NCBI RefSeq assembly: GCF_004959855.1
Contig: NZ_SPNT01000001.1
Span: 1,302,001-1,366,000, forward strand
Direction of reading: 5' to 3'
Source of the DNA: Nitratireductor sp. XY-223
GTDB taxonomy: Bacteria > Pseudomonadota > Alphaproteobacteria > Rhizobiales > Rhizobiaceae
Length of the DNA stretch: 64,000 nt
Shown: positions 25,476-34,262 of the stretch, one piece after another
Numbering within the stretch: position 1 is the stretch's first letter
How the letters are laid out: every line of letters begins with the position of its first letter
Notes under the pieces: generated by a model
What the model was told of the DNA's origin: nothing
What the model saw: only the letters and a program-made list of their open reading frames with translations
The model's database searches: none
Translations under genes and position numbers: made by a program

Positions 25476-27299
25476 ATGCAAATGTTGTTACGAATTCTAA
25501 CCGCAACGCTGCTTGCTTTCTGTACGGCAGCGGGATCCGCGCTCGCCAACGATAAAAAGCACGCGATCGCCTCGCATGGCGAGCCGGCACTGGGGCCGGA
25601 CTACCAGCATTTCCCTTATGTCAATCCCGACGCTCCGAAGGGCGGCCACATCGCCTACGGCGTCAACGGCACGTTCGACAATCTCAATCCGTTCATCCTC
25701 AAGAGCATGCGCACGACGGCGCGCGGCATGTGGGATCCGCAATTCGGCAATCTCACCTATGAGAGCCTTATGCAACGCTCGCGCGACGAGCCGTTCACGC
25801 TCTACGGCCTGCTGGCGGAATCCGTCGAGTTCGACGAGGAACGGACCTATATCCAGTTCAACATCAATCCGCTAGCCAGATGGTCGGACGGAGAGCCGGT
25901 TACCGCTGACGACGTTGTTTTCACCTTCAACCTGCTTGAGGAAAAGGGCCGGCCGCCCTTCTCGAACCGCCTCGACAAGGTTGCGGACATGGAAAAGACA
26001 GGGCCGCTCAGCGTGCGCTTTACGCTGACCGAGGACGCCGGTCACGAATTCCCGCTGGTGCTTGGCCTTAATCCGGTACTGCCGAAACACGCAATCGACG
26101 TTGATACCTTTGACCAGACCACATTCGAACCACCCGTCACATCCGGTCCCTACCGGATCAAGGAAATCCAGCCGGGAGAGAAGATCGTTTACGAGCGGCG
26201 TGACGACTACTGGGGTGCGGACTTGCCGGCCAAGCGTGGCGTCGACAATTTCGGCGAGATCTCGGTCGAATACTTCCTGTCCGGCAGCGCGCAGTTCGAG
26301 GCATTCAAAAAGGGTGTCTACGACATCCATTTCGAGGGTAATCCGACAAGCTGGCAACGGGCCTACAACTTTCCCGCCATCGAAAACGGCCAGGTGAAGA
26401 AAACGATATTCGAAAACGAGTTGCCGGCGGGCATGCACGGCTTCGTTTTCAATACGAGAAGGGACAAGTTCAGCGACGTTCGCGTCAGGCAGGCTCTGGC
26501 CATGCTGTTCGATTTCGAGTGGGTCAACAGAAGCCTGTTCGACGACGTCTATGAAAGGACCGAGAGCTATTTCCAGAATTCCGAACTCTCATCGATCGGA
26601 AGGCCCGCGGACGAGCGCGAAAAGGCGCTTCTGGAACCGTTTCCCGGCGCTGTGGAAAAATCCGTCATGAACGGCACCTATCATGCGACAAGGACGGACG
26701 GCAGCGGCCGCGACCGCAATGTCCAGCGCGCGGCGCTCAGGCTGTTGAACGAGGCGGGTTACACGATCAACAACGGAAAGCTGATCGACGACAAAGGCCA
26801 GCCGCTCACATTCGAGGTCATGACCCAGAACGAAGGGCAGGAAAAGGTCGCCCTCGCCTATCAGCGGAACCTTGCCCTGCTCGGTATCGATATGAGCGTG
26901 CGCACGGTGGATGATTCACAATATCAAAGGCGCAGCCAGAACTACGATTACGACTTGATCATCAAGGCATATTCCGCCTCCCTTTCGCCCGGATCGGAAC
27001 AGGTGTGGCGCTGGGACAGCCGCTCACGCGACGTGCCTGGGACCTTCAACTACGCGGGCACGGCCGAGCCGGCGATCGACGCGATGATCCAGGCGTTGCT
27101 CGACGCGCGCTCGCGCGAGGAATTCGTCTCTGCGGTGCGGGCCTTTGATCGCGTGCTGATTTCCGGGCACTATGTCGTGCCGCTTTACTTCCTGCCGGGA
27201 CAGCGTGCGGCCTACCGGTCGTATCTTGAACATCCGGAAGTGACGCCCATTTACGGCTATGTGCTGCCGACCTGGTGGGACAAGCGCGCCGAAAACTAG
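25476..27299 (+). CDS. YejA-like extracellular solute-binding protein (SBP family 5)
   Basis: 607-residue periplasmic peptide-binding protein. The signal peptide ends near ALA-N at about 24. HFPYVNPDAPKGG and GTFDNLNPF are typical of the YejA branch (microcin C/oligopeptide uptake) of ABC peptide-binding proteins, as are the long length and the VVPLYFLPGQRAAY C-terminal segment. No permease or ATPase genes follow, so it must work with components encoded elsewhere. Start ATG 25476 follows AAGGA at five bases. The next gene is 23 bases downstream. Confidence 0.9.
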   Translation: MQMLLRILTATLLAFCTAAGSALANDKKHAIASHGEPALGPDYQHFPYVNPDAPKGGHIAYGVNGTFDNLNPFILKSMRTTARGMWDPQFGNLTYESLMQRSRDEPFTLYGLLAESVEFDEERTYIQFNINPLARWSDGEPVTADDVVFTFNLLEEKGRPPFSNRLDKVADMEKTGPLSVRFTLTEDAGHEFPLVLGLNPVLPKHAIDVDTFDQTTFEPPVTSGPYRIKEIQPGEKIVYERRDDYWGADLPAKRGVDNFGEISVEYFLSGSAQFEAFKKGVYDIHFEGNPTSWQRAYNFPAIENGQVKKTIFENELPAGMHGFVFNTRRDKFSDVRVRQALAMLFDFEWVNRSLFDDVYERTESYFQNSELSSIGRPADEREKALLEPFPGAVEKSVMNGTYHATRTDGSGRDRNVQRAALRLLNEAGYTINNGKLIDDKGQPLTFEVMTQNEGQEKVALAYQRNLALLGIDMSVRTVDDSQYQRRSQNYDYDLIIKAYSASLSPGSEQVWRWDSRSRDVPGTFNYAGTAEPAIDAMIQALLDARSREEFVSAVRAFDRVLISGHYVVPLYFLPGQRAAYRSYLEHPEVTPIYGYVLPTWWDKRAEN

Positions 27300-27322
27300 C
27301 GCCTTCGAGAAAGGATCCGCCG

Positions 27323-27985
27323 ATGACGTCCGTCAATATAGACATCGTTTCCGATGTCATGTGCCCCTGGTGCTACATCGGCAAGAAGCGCCTGGAAGCC
27401 GCGGTCAAGGATCTGCCGGAGAACATCGAGGTCGATGTCCGCTGGCGGCCGTACCAGCTCGACCCTACCCTTCCGAAGGAAGGCAAGGACCGGAAGCAGT
27501 ATCTGTCCGAGAAGTTCGGCGGATCGGAGCGCGCCCAGCAGATCTACGCCAATATCCTCGACGCCGGGCGCACAGAGAGCATCCCCTTCGATTTCGAATC
27601 CATCGCGGTTTCACCGAATACGCTCGATGCGCATCGCGTCATCCGCTGGGCCGCGTCCGAGGCCCCCGGTGTCCAGGACCGTCTCGTCGACATCCTGTTC
27701 CAGGATTTTTTCATCGAGGGCAAGAACATAGGCGACACGGAAGTGCTTCTCGACGCGGCCGAACGGGCCGGCATGGATCGTGCCATCACCGAGAGCCTGC
27801 TTGCGGGACCGGCCGACTGCCTTGAGGTCGAGCAGGAAATAGAGGTCGCGCGAAAAATGGGCGTAACGGGCGTCCCTTGTTTTATCCTTGAGAACAAATA
27901 CGCGGTCATGGGCGCGCAATCCCCCGAAGTTCTGTCGGAGGCAATCAGCAAGGTCGCAGAGGAAAAGCTCTCGCAGGCTTCCTAG
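27323..27985 (+). CDS. FrnE-like DsbA family oxidoreductase
   Basis: 220-residue thioredoxin-fold protein with an inserted helical domain. The active-site CPWC is at 14-17 directly after the first beta strand (VNIDIVSDVMCPWC), and the cis-Pro segment GVTGVPCFI is near residue 185. There is no signal peptide, as for FrnE-type proteins, so it is cytoplasmic. Relatives are linked to polyketide formation and oxidative stress. Start ATG 27323 follows AAGGA. Its stop overlaps the stop of the convergent lipoprotein gene by four bases. Confidence 0.88.
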   Translation: MTSVNIDIVSDVMCPWCYIGKKRLEAAVKDLPENIEVDVRWRPYQLDPTLPKEGKDRKQYLSEKFGGSERAQQIYANILDAGRTESIPFDFESIAVSPNTLDAHRVIRWAASEAPGVQDRLVDILFQDFFIEGKNIGDTEVLLDAAERAGMDRAITESLLAGPADCLEVEQEIEVARKMGVTGVPCFILENKYAVMGAQSPEVLSEAISKVAEEKLSQAS

Positions 27986-29385
27986 TAGCCGAGGATCTTC
28001 ATAAGACGGTCGACCATATTCATATGCGTCTGTCCGTCCCCGTGTACCACTTCGAGATTGAAGTAGTCCTTTATGTTCGTCAGTGATGCGTAGTTGGACA
28101 GCGAACAATCGTTGCCACGCCTGCTGACGAGCTCGCGCATCACGTTGATTCCCTGGTTGTTGAGCGAGGCGATCCGCTTGTCGACCGTGTGATCCGCACC
28201 GTACTTCTTCGTCGATGCCACAAAGGCGAGCGTGTCCTCGTTGCTCTGAGACGGTATCGGCTTCTTCGCCTTATGCACGGATGTGTTGGAGAACGGCGAG
28301 TTGATCGACACGCCTCCGCTTCCGCCGGTTTTCCTCGATTTCAATGCGTTGCTGTGAAGAGCGACGATCGGCCTGCCCCGCTGATAAGCCGACATGAAGA
28401 GGTCCGTATATTTTGGCGAATAGCGGCCGCACGCCTTTTTGTTTCCGGTAAAATTGCGGTTGGGGTCTATTCCGGCATTCAGGCGCTTGCCTGCACTGTC
28501 AACGGAGACAATCTTCCCGCCGTATCTGTAAAGCCCGTACAAGGCGGTATCGAAGGCTACATTCTCATTGTCGTGCGGAACGGCCCATAGGGGCCCGGGC
28601 CGCTTGTCCTTGTGCTCGATGATGTGGACGATCCAGTTCACGCCGTTTTCCTTGAACCGATGCTCGCTGACGCAAAGCAAATCGTCTCGGAAATAGGCTG
28701 AGTTGCGCGAGAAATCGCCGTCCCTGTCCGTTATCTGGGCAATGTTGCCACATGTGCTTGCATTTTGCTGCGGCGCCGGGTTTTCCTGCACCGCGATTTG
28801 CTGTCCCGGGCTTGAATACGCGGGACGCGGGGTCGGCACCGGAATATTGGCAAGCGTCACCACGTCACCGTCCAAAATAGCTTCCTCGATGGTCTGGGCT
28901 TCTGCGACCACGACCTCCGGCTCCTGCGCAGGGCCTGCCTGTTCCACCGGTATCTGCTGGGCGACCTCGGCCTGCGGTTCCGCTTCCGGCAGTTGCAGCG
29001 CCGATGTCTGGGTCAGGGTCTCCTGGGTGGCGGTAACAATCTTGGTATCGTCGCCGGAGCGCCCGTTTGCCGCGGGTTTCTTGGCCTCATTGCGGATCTT
29101 GTTATCGAGGGCAGCCTTCAGCTCGGCGTAGCTCTTGATTTCATCCTGATTGAGACCGGTTTCCTGGTGCCGTGGGTTTTTACTCGCCGTCGTCGCGGAT
29201 GCCTCGACTCTCTCGGCGATGGCCTGCTCGTCGTAAACGGTGCTTTGTTCAACCTGGGGATCGGGTGCCGGCACGGCCGCAGACGAGTTGGTGTTTCCGC
29301 CGGAATCGCAAGACGCAACGAGTGTCACCAGGAATGACAGTCCTATCGTGCCCGGTATGCCAGCCATTTTCCTGATCATGATCAT
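27982..29385 (-). CDS. Lipoprotein with M14-like zinc peptidase domain
   Basis: 467-residue predicted lipoprotein with lipobox VASC and Cys at 26. Residues 30-210 are a low-complexity Ala/Gln/Glu/Pro-rich linker. From about 215 a compact domain carries H271DNE274, DPNRNF at 307-312 and ALHSN with H344: the spacing of HxxE, an NRN substrate-binding motif and a third His matches carboxypeptidase A-like (M14) enzymes. The final catalytic Glu is not certain. I infer an envelope-bound peptidase or amidase. It lies 218 bases downstream of the exported-protease operon on the same strand. Confidence 0.65.
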   Translation of the reverse strand: MIMIRKMAGIPGTIGLSFLVTLVASCDSGGNTNSSAAVPAPDPQVEQSTVYDEQAIAERVEASATTASKNPRHQETGLNQDEIKSYAELKAALDNKIRNEAKKPAANGRSGDDTKIVTATQETLTQTSALQLPEAEPQAEVAQQIPVEQAGPAQEPEVVVAEAQTIEEAILDGDVVTLANIPVPTPRPAYSSPGQQIAVQENPAPQQNASTCGNIAQITDRDGDFSRNSAYFRDDLLCVSEHRFKENGVNWIVHIIEHKDKRPGPLWAVPHDNENVAFDTALYGLYRYGGKIVSVDSAGKRLNAGIDPNRNFTGNKKACGRYSPKYTDLFMSAYQRGRPIVALHSNALKSRKTGGSGGVSINSPFSNTSVHKAKKPIPSQSNEDTLAFVASTKKYGADHTVDKRIASLNNQGINVMRELVSRRGNDCSLSNYASLTNIKDYFNLEVVHGDGQTHMNMVDRLMKILGY

Positions 29386-29603
29386 GAACCTTCAAACCCG
29401 GTCGTGCCCGTAAATAAAAGTTAACAAGCACTAACTAGTTACACTTAACAAATCGCAAACGTTCCGGTGTTTCTGGTTGTATTCCAGGCGATGTTCTCAG
29501 AAAAATGGTTCTTTTTTGCGACGCATCACTTACAGGCGGCCGCCGGCACCGGCCGGCGGGTTCTGCTGTTGCAAAATCGGAGCCTTCAGTTCCTTCGCGC
29601 AAG

Positions 29604-30290
29604 TTACTGTAAAACTAGCCGAAAGAAGCCCCGGCCGCAGTAACCATTGTAGAGTTCGGCCCCGAGCATCGGTCCGCTTATGCCTGTGGGGTTCTTCGGG
29701 CGCGGGTCCACCCCGTCGCGCGTGATCGAGATGAAGGAGTTCTGAGTGATCGCGCCCCGCCAGGTGTGGCCGCCGGATACGAACTCGATCGTGCCGTTGT
29801 AAAGATACGCGGACCCCGAGTAGTAAGTCTTGCAGATCCTCGCTTTGGCACCCGAGTATTCGGTGTAGTAACCGCGCTCGAACCGCACCGGTCCGGACAA
29901 CTGGTCACCGCCAACCTGGCTGCCGACCGGCAGCGAGTCGTCGCTGACGTTGTCGCAGTATTTGTCGACGACAGCCTGAGCCGCCTGGCCCTCGACAAAG
30001 TTCGAATTCAACCTCGAATAGACCGCCAAAGCCTTGTGCTGACCGCAGCTGAGCGACGCGCCACCTTCCGCGGGTCCCCCTTGGGATGCCCCGCCTCCGT
30101 GACACAGCTCGTTCAATTCGTCGATCGTATAGCTGCCGATATCCGAGCTGCCCAGCTTGGGGCAACCCTTGTTCAGGCGCAGTTTCTGGGCGTCGGCCGG
30201 CATCACCGTCCAGGCCGTCGCGACCGACACAATCAGCGCGAAAGCTTGCAGTGTGCGCGCGCTATTCATCACAGTCTGCTTGTGAAACAT
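29604..30290 (-). CDS. Hypothetical exported protein with conserved-looking Cys residues
   Basis: 228 residues, unrecognised. The signal peptide ends near ADA-Q at 35. The mature part starts with KLRLNKGCPKLGSS, then a Gly-rich linker (about 65-80), then a domain to the C-terminus with Cys residues in SLSCGQHK, DKYCDN, ARICKTYY and GYCGRGFF, suggesting two or three disulfides. Its start overlaps the metalloprotease gene by 29 bases and is preceded by GGGG. It is the last tightly packed gene of the exported-protease operon. Confidence 0.6.
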   Translation of the reverse strand: MFHKQTVMNSARTLQAFALIVSVATAWTVMPADAQKLRLNKGCPKLGSSDIGSYTIDELNELCHGGGASQGGPAEGGASLSCGQHKALAVYSRLNSNFVEGQAAQAVVDKYCDNVSDDSLPVGSQVGGDQLSGPVRFERGYYTEYSGAKARICKTYYSGSAYLYNGTIEFVSGGHTWRGAITQNSFISITRDGVDPRPKNPTGISGPMLGAELYNGYCGRGFFRLVLQ

Positions 30291-30951
30291 ATGCTATCCC
30301 CATACTTGATAATGTTATCACATCACCCGCAACGGTATTGAAACCCTGCAGAAAAGTGACGTATCGCTCCGGGCCGAGCCCATGGTGACTGTCACTCTCG
30401 ATCACCCGGTCGCCGAGACGGTAAAACATCGTCGTCAGCTTGATATGATTGATGTCGAAATCCTGGGCGCGCCATCTCATGTAGCCGCCCGTCAGAAAAT
30501 CTGCGTGCAGCTCAATGCATTTCACCCTGTGTGGATTTTGCTCGACAAGCATATTCAACAATCCATGTTTGTGCTGAAATGCATGCGCGGTTTCGTGAGC
30601 AATAATGGCAATGACGTTGTTGACGTTTCCCGGCGGATTGGCCTTTTCGAGCAAGAAAGAATCGCCAAGCACAAGATTGCCGAACTCCATGTCGTAGTAG
30701 GCGCCGTATTCCTCCTCATCCAGGCAGAACTCGTTGATATTTATATCGAAAAACTGCTCCAGCTCCGACTTCGTGGAAATGAGCAAGTCGCGGAGGAATT
30801 CAAACCCGATATCGTAGACCGGGGTTTGAGATTCTAAGGGGCATTCTGCCCGCGCAGGCTGCGTCGTTGCCATCATCGCGACCAGCAAGGCGCAAATCAG
30901 GGATCCGAGTACGGATCGCAGACGCAGGACGTGGCGGCGCGGGTTCAACAT
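30262..30951 (-). CDS. Exported HExxH metalloprotease-like protein
   Basis: 229-residue exported protein. The signal peptide ends near ARA-E at 36. HETAH at 119-123 sits in a hydrophobic helix (IAIIAHETAHAFQHKHG), the gluzincin-type zinc site; 24 residues on, CIELHADFLTGGYM supplies E147 as likely third ligand with D151, as in M48-like peptidases. No transmembrane helices are seen beyond the signal. I infer a periplasmic or secreted zinc protease. Three bases after the trypsin gene, in the same operon. Confidence 0.65.
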   Translation of the reverse strand: MLNPRRHVLRLRSVLGSLICALLVAMMATTQPARAECPLESQTPVYDIGFEFLRDLLISTKSELEQFFDININEFCLDEEEYGAYYDMEFGNLVLGDSFLLEKANPPGNVNNVIAIIAHETAHAFQHKHGLLNMLVEQNPHRVKCIELHADFLTGGYMRWRAQDFDINHIKLTTMFYRLGDRVIESDSHHGLGPERYVTFLQGFNTVAGDVITLSSMGIAYVSQADCDE

Positions 30952-30954
30952 CGG

Positions 30955-31809
30955 TCAATTCCCGCCCACCGTGGAAAAGATCCAATCGCGGTAATGGGAT
31001 GTCCGCGCATAGACGCCCGGATATCCTTCAAGCGCGCACCCCCTGCCGAAGCTGACGACACCGATCAGCAGGTAGCCGGTCTTACCGTCCCTGACGATAA
31101 TGGGGCCGCCGCTGTCGCCCTGGCAGGAGTCTTTGCCGCCCTGCTCATAGCCGGCGCACAGGTGCATATCGGAGCGAATGCCGGAACCGTAGGCCCTCGC
31201 GCACTGCCCGTCCGTCAACTGGCGCAGATTTACCGAGTTCAGGTAACGCGAACCCTGTTGCGCGCCTGATTGCAGGTCGCCCCAACCGGCCACTTCAGCA
31301 CACGTGCGTACGGGTGCAAGCCTCTTTTCCGTAGACTTGGTCGGAAGCAAGGCAAGCTGGCTGTTCGGGATGTTCGTCGGGCGTGACAGCTTCAAAAGCG
31401 CAACGTCGTTGACGATGACGTCACTGGACGTGCCGTAACGGGGGTGAATGAAAACCGCTTCGATCGAATAGGCCGGGCTGTCCAGACCGCCGTTGGATGC
31501 AACGCGGCGGATTTCCACATCGCTTTTGGAGACGCCTTCCCAGCAGTGGGCTGCTGTAAGCACCCATTGCTGATTGATCAGCGTTCCGCCGCAGAATGCA
31601 CGGTCGCCGCCCCTGGGCACATGACCGACGATAAAGGGCCACTCCCCGGGATTCGCGCGGTCGCCGTTGACGATGCGCAACGTCGTTTTCCCGGTGCGCG
31701 GATCCGTACACTCCATCTGGCTTTGAGCAAATGCAGAGACGCTTGGCACGACAAGCATCAGGCCGGGCAACAAAATCCTGATAAGTTTGCTGAACATGTT
31801 CGCAGACAT
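30955..31809 (-). CDS. Trypsin-like serine protease (S1A)
   Basis: 284-residue secreted chymotrypsin-fold protease. The signal peptide ends near AFA-Q at 29. The catalytic triad is H88 (TAAHCW), D135 (NDVALL) and S233 (GDSGGP). D227, six residues before the Ser, corresponds to chymotrypsin Asp189 and predicts cleavage after Arg/Lys. The new N-terminus IVNG follows R45, so it looks like a zymogen able to self-activate. Paired Cys residues match trypsin disulfides. S1A proteases of this kind are uncommon in Hyphomicrobiales. One base separates it from the upstream DUF4384-like gene. Confidence 0.9.
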   Translation of the reverse strand: MSANMFSKLIRILLPGLMLVVPSVSAFAQSQMECTDPRTGKTTLRIVNGDRANPGEWPFIVGHVPRGGDRAFCGGTLINQQWVLTAAHCWEGVSKSDVEIRRVASNGGLDSPAYSIEAVFIHPRYGTSSDVIVNDVALLKLSRPTNIPNSQLALLPTKSTEKRLAPVRTCAEVAGWGDLQSGAQQGSRYLNSVNLRQLTDGQCARAYGSGIRSDMHLCAGYEQGGKDSCQGDSGGPIIVRDGKTGYLLIGVVSFGRGCALEGYPGVYARTSHYRDWIFSTVGGN

Positions 31810-31810
31810 C

Positions 31811-32374
31811 CTAGTTCGTTATCCTGTATTCCAGGTACAAGACATCGCGTGCCGTGCACCTGGAAGACGACTGGCGGTGTGAACGCAGATGCCTGTTCAT
31901 CACAGACTGGCGAACACGCTGGCCCGGGATATCGTAATCGTCTTCCGGCAATTGCAGATCGGGTGACTTCGTCAGCGCGATCGAGACCTTGCCCAAGCCG
32001 ATCCCTTCATCCGGCGGATGATAGAGGGGGAACGTGTCGCGGCCGCCGAAACAGTACTCCTTGCCGGCGACGACCTCGGCATAGGTTTCGCCGTTCTTGT
32101 GGGTGAGTTCATTGGGGTAGAGTTGCTCGAAGTCGCCTTTGATCGGCGCGTCGAAAACAGCAACGTAACCGTTCTCCGCTGCCGTGAAGCACAGCACCAG
32201 AAGTTCGTTGACACGAAACGTGTTTTTCGAGTTGCGTGCGCCACGCTCGTAGTCATCAAATCCGGTCATGAAACCGTTGATGCACTTGGCGTGGGAAACC
32301 GTTGTTCCTGCGCCCATAATCGCCGATGAAAGCACTACGGCGGCAGCGGCGCGAATAGCCTTTTTCTTTAACAT
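31811..32374 (-). CDS. Exported DUF4384-like protein
   Basis: 187-residue exported protein with a signal peptide ending near SHA-K (30). The mature part has the layout of DUF4384 modules: FRVNELLVLCFTAAENGYVAVFD, then QLYPNE, then GLGKVSIALTKSP. DUF4384 is a beta-rich domain often placed beside caspase-like or trypsin-like proteases and OmpA proteins; its function is unknown. The basic C-terminus (VMNRHLRSHRQSS) is unusual. Start ATG 32374 has GGAG just upstream; an ATG 15 bases earlier is in frame. Confidence 0.6.
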   Translation of the reverse strand: MLKKKAIRAAAAVVLSSAIMGAGTTVSHAKCINGFMTGFDDYERGARNSKNTFRVNELLVLCFTAAENGYVAVFDAPIKGDFEQLYPNELTHKNGETYAEVVAGKEYCFGGRDTFPLYHPPDEGIGLGKVSIALTKSPDLQLPEDDYDIPGQRVRQSVMNRHLRSHRQSSSRCTARDVLYLEYRITN

Positions 32375-32385
32375 TCCACTCCCCA

Positions 32386-32916
32386 TCAACTGGTGGAAAT
32401 CAGGATCTCCACGGGCTCGGATGACTTCTCACGGACCGTACCGCTTCCTTTCAGCGTGTGGCCGTAAGTGGATTTCAGTTGCACATCTATCTTCAACGGA
32501 TAGGTGACATCGTCGGATACCGGGACGGAAACGGCATAAGGAGGACCGGCCTTGGTCGTTGAGACTTCGACCGTCGGCTTCGTTGCGCCTGCTCCCGTCA
32601 CGGTAATGGTGAAGGTGGACCCTTGCGGAACGAGCAATCGCTCGCGGTAAATAATACTCAACTGCACGGCGTCCGTTCCCGTAACCTCCAGGCTCTTGCC
32701 TTCCCTGGGGTTGTTCCTGGGCGTCCGCGCGGCCGCAACGCTCTTCGTCGACTCGGGCTTGGTCACCGCCTTGGGCGGCGCCGTTCCCGCCCCCGGCCGA
32801 CCGAAGGCGTCCTGATACGACCAATTTGTTCCGCACCCGCTTATCGCGAGTGAGATCAATAAAAGGACCGGAAGCATGAAACCGGGAATTCCTGACTGTC
32901 GCGTTGTTGCTGTCAT
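32386..32916 (-). CDS. YbaY/YscW-like lipoprotein
   Basis: 176-residue predicted lipoprotein: lipobox AISGC with Cys 28, then a disordered Thr/Pro/Lys-rich linker to about 75, then a beta-sandwich-like domain. YRERLLVPQGSTFTITVTG and the following YAVSVPVSDDVTYPLKIDVQL resemble YbaY/YscW lipoproteins, some of which act as pilotin-type chaperones of outer-membrane secretins. The match is by pattern only. It lies two bases after the OmpA gene and 11 bases before the DUF4384-like gene. Confidence 0.6.
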   Translation of the reverse strand: MTATTRQSGIPGFMLPVLLLISLAISGCGTNWSYQDAFGRPGAGTAPPKAVTKPESTKSVAAARTPRNNPREGKSLEVTGTDAVQLSIIYRERLLVPQGSTFTITVTGAGATKPTVEVSTTKAGPPYAVSVPVSDDVTYPLKIDVQLKSTYGHTLKGSGTVREKSSEPVEILISTS

Positions 32917-32918
32917 CG

Positions 32919-33500
32919 TCAGTTCGGCTCCGCGGATACAGGGGTGAATTCTACGCGCCGGTTGACGGACGCGTTGGGCTTATCCGGATCGAGAAGTTGC
33001 ACTTCACCGAAGCTGCGGACCTTCACTGTCAATGGAAACTCCAACTCCGCCAGCAGTTGCCCGGCTGCGGACTTGGCCCGTTCCATGCCCAGTATCTCGT
33101 TCGATTCCTCGGATCCCACGGCGTCGGTGTGTCCGTCGATGAAATAGGCGGACTGGCTCAGTTCCTCGTCGTTCTTGATGACGTCGGCAATCTTCTTCAG
33201 AAGCGTGCGCGCGTCCGGCGTGAGGTCTGCGCTACCGAACTCGAAATTGATCGCGAAGCTCACGGCTTCGACTTCGGGTTCGCTCTCGACGATCGAAATG
33301 CTGCGCTTCATCGAGTTGGACTGGCTGTCCTTGAGCGCGCATTTGATCTCCTGCTCGCTGGCGGTGGAGGTCAGCACCTGCGGCAGCGTACCGCAGGTGC
33401 TGGCCATCGACGCCGGCGCCTGCCAGCCGATGGCCAGAGCAGCCACGGCCAGCAGTGCCAACACGGAACGTTCGCCAGACTTGATCGGGACTGTGAACAT
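32919..33500 (-). CDS. OmpA C-terminal domain protein
   Basis: 193-residue exported protein. A signal peptide ends near SMA-S (34). After a short Cys-containing region (CGTLPQ, EIKCAL), an OmpA/MotB peptidoglycan-binding domain runs from about 82: FAINFEFGSADLTPDARTLL, DGHTDAVGSEESNEILGMERA and NRRVEF are diagnostic, with the Asp and Arg that hold diaminopimelate. It would tether the operon's products to peptidoglycan. Second gene of the operon, 27 bases after the first. Confidence 0.88.
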   Translation of the reverse strand: MFTVPIKSGERSVLALLAVAALAIGWQAPASMASTCGTLPQVLTSTASEQEIKCALKDSQSNSMKRSISIVESEPEVEAVSFAINFEFGSADLTPDARTLLKKIADVIKNDEELSQSAYFIDGHTDAVGSEESNEILGMERAKSAAGQLLAELEFPLTVKVRSFGEVQLLDPDKPNASVNRRVEFTPVSAEPN

Positions 33501-33527
33501 GGCTGTCTCTTTCTCGGCCGTCGCCGC

Positions 33528-34121
33528 CTATTCCGTAATCACATATTCCAGGGTCGTTTCACGAACGGCGGAGTCGTTTGCCGACTCGAAGAACTGGTTG
33601 AGTGTGTCCGAAGTTTCCGATGCCGGTTCAATCGACTTGGGAAACGTGTCCTTCTGGTCGAACATCCCCTGCAACAGGGTGTCGAAGGTGGAGCTGTCTC
33701 CGGTGATGGCTATGAACTTGACGATCTCGGTTCCGCCGGCGCCGGTTGCTTCGAAATGATACTTGGAATCTTCCTGCGGAAGCATCAGCGTGTCTTCGCT
33801 TTCAACCTCGCCGCCCTCATCGAACTTGTTGGGATAGATCATCGAGATGGTTCCCTCGGAATCCATGTTCAGGATGTAGAGCTTTGCGCCCTCGATTCCG
33901 GTGACTTCGAATCCGATCTGGTCGCCGACGTGCAGAACGCCTTTGGAGAAAACCGCCTCATCCTTTACCTTGATGGGCGTTATCGTGGCACTGATCGGAT
34001 TGGTTGCGTTTTCAACTGCCGCGATAGAGCGGAATTTTTCGGTTGACGCGTTCTCGGCATAGGCTCCCAGCCCCCCGGAAACACAGAATATTGCCGTTGC
34101 AATCAGGAGCGACTTGCGCAT
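33528..34121 (-). CDS. Exported DUF4384 domain protein
   Basis: 197-residue exported protein. The signal peptide ends near AYA-E (22). The DUF4384 core is clear: LHVGDQIGFEVTGIEGAKLYILNMDSEGTISMIYPN, with LMLPQEDSKYHFEATGAGGTEIVKFIA continuing it. The rest is acidic. It is the first gene of the exported-protease operon, and the divergent plus-strand genes start 142 bases away. Function of the domain is unknown; in other bacteria it accompanies protease and OmpA domains. Confidence 0.8.
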   Translation of the reverse strand: MRKSLLIATAIFCVSGGLGAYAENASTEKFRSIAAVENATNPISATITPIKVKDEAVFSKGVLHVGDQIGFEVTGIEGAKLYILNMDSEGTISMIYPNKFDEGGEVESEDTLMLPQEDSKYHFEATGAGGTEIVKFIAITGDSSTFDTLLQGMFDQKDTFPKSIEPASETSDTLNQFFESANDSAVRETTLEYVITE

Positions 34122-34262
34122 TGTATTAATCCCTTGCTGAGCTAATTTTCACCTGTTGGGTTGCAGTATCACATATAAGGCCTATGCACTCAATCGTGGT
34201 AGACTTTACTATATTTATGCGGGACTACTAATTTTTTGGGGGCGGATTTCAGGCATTTTTCT

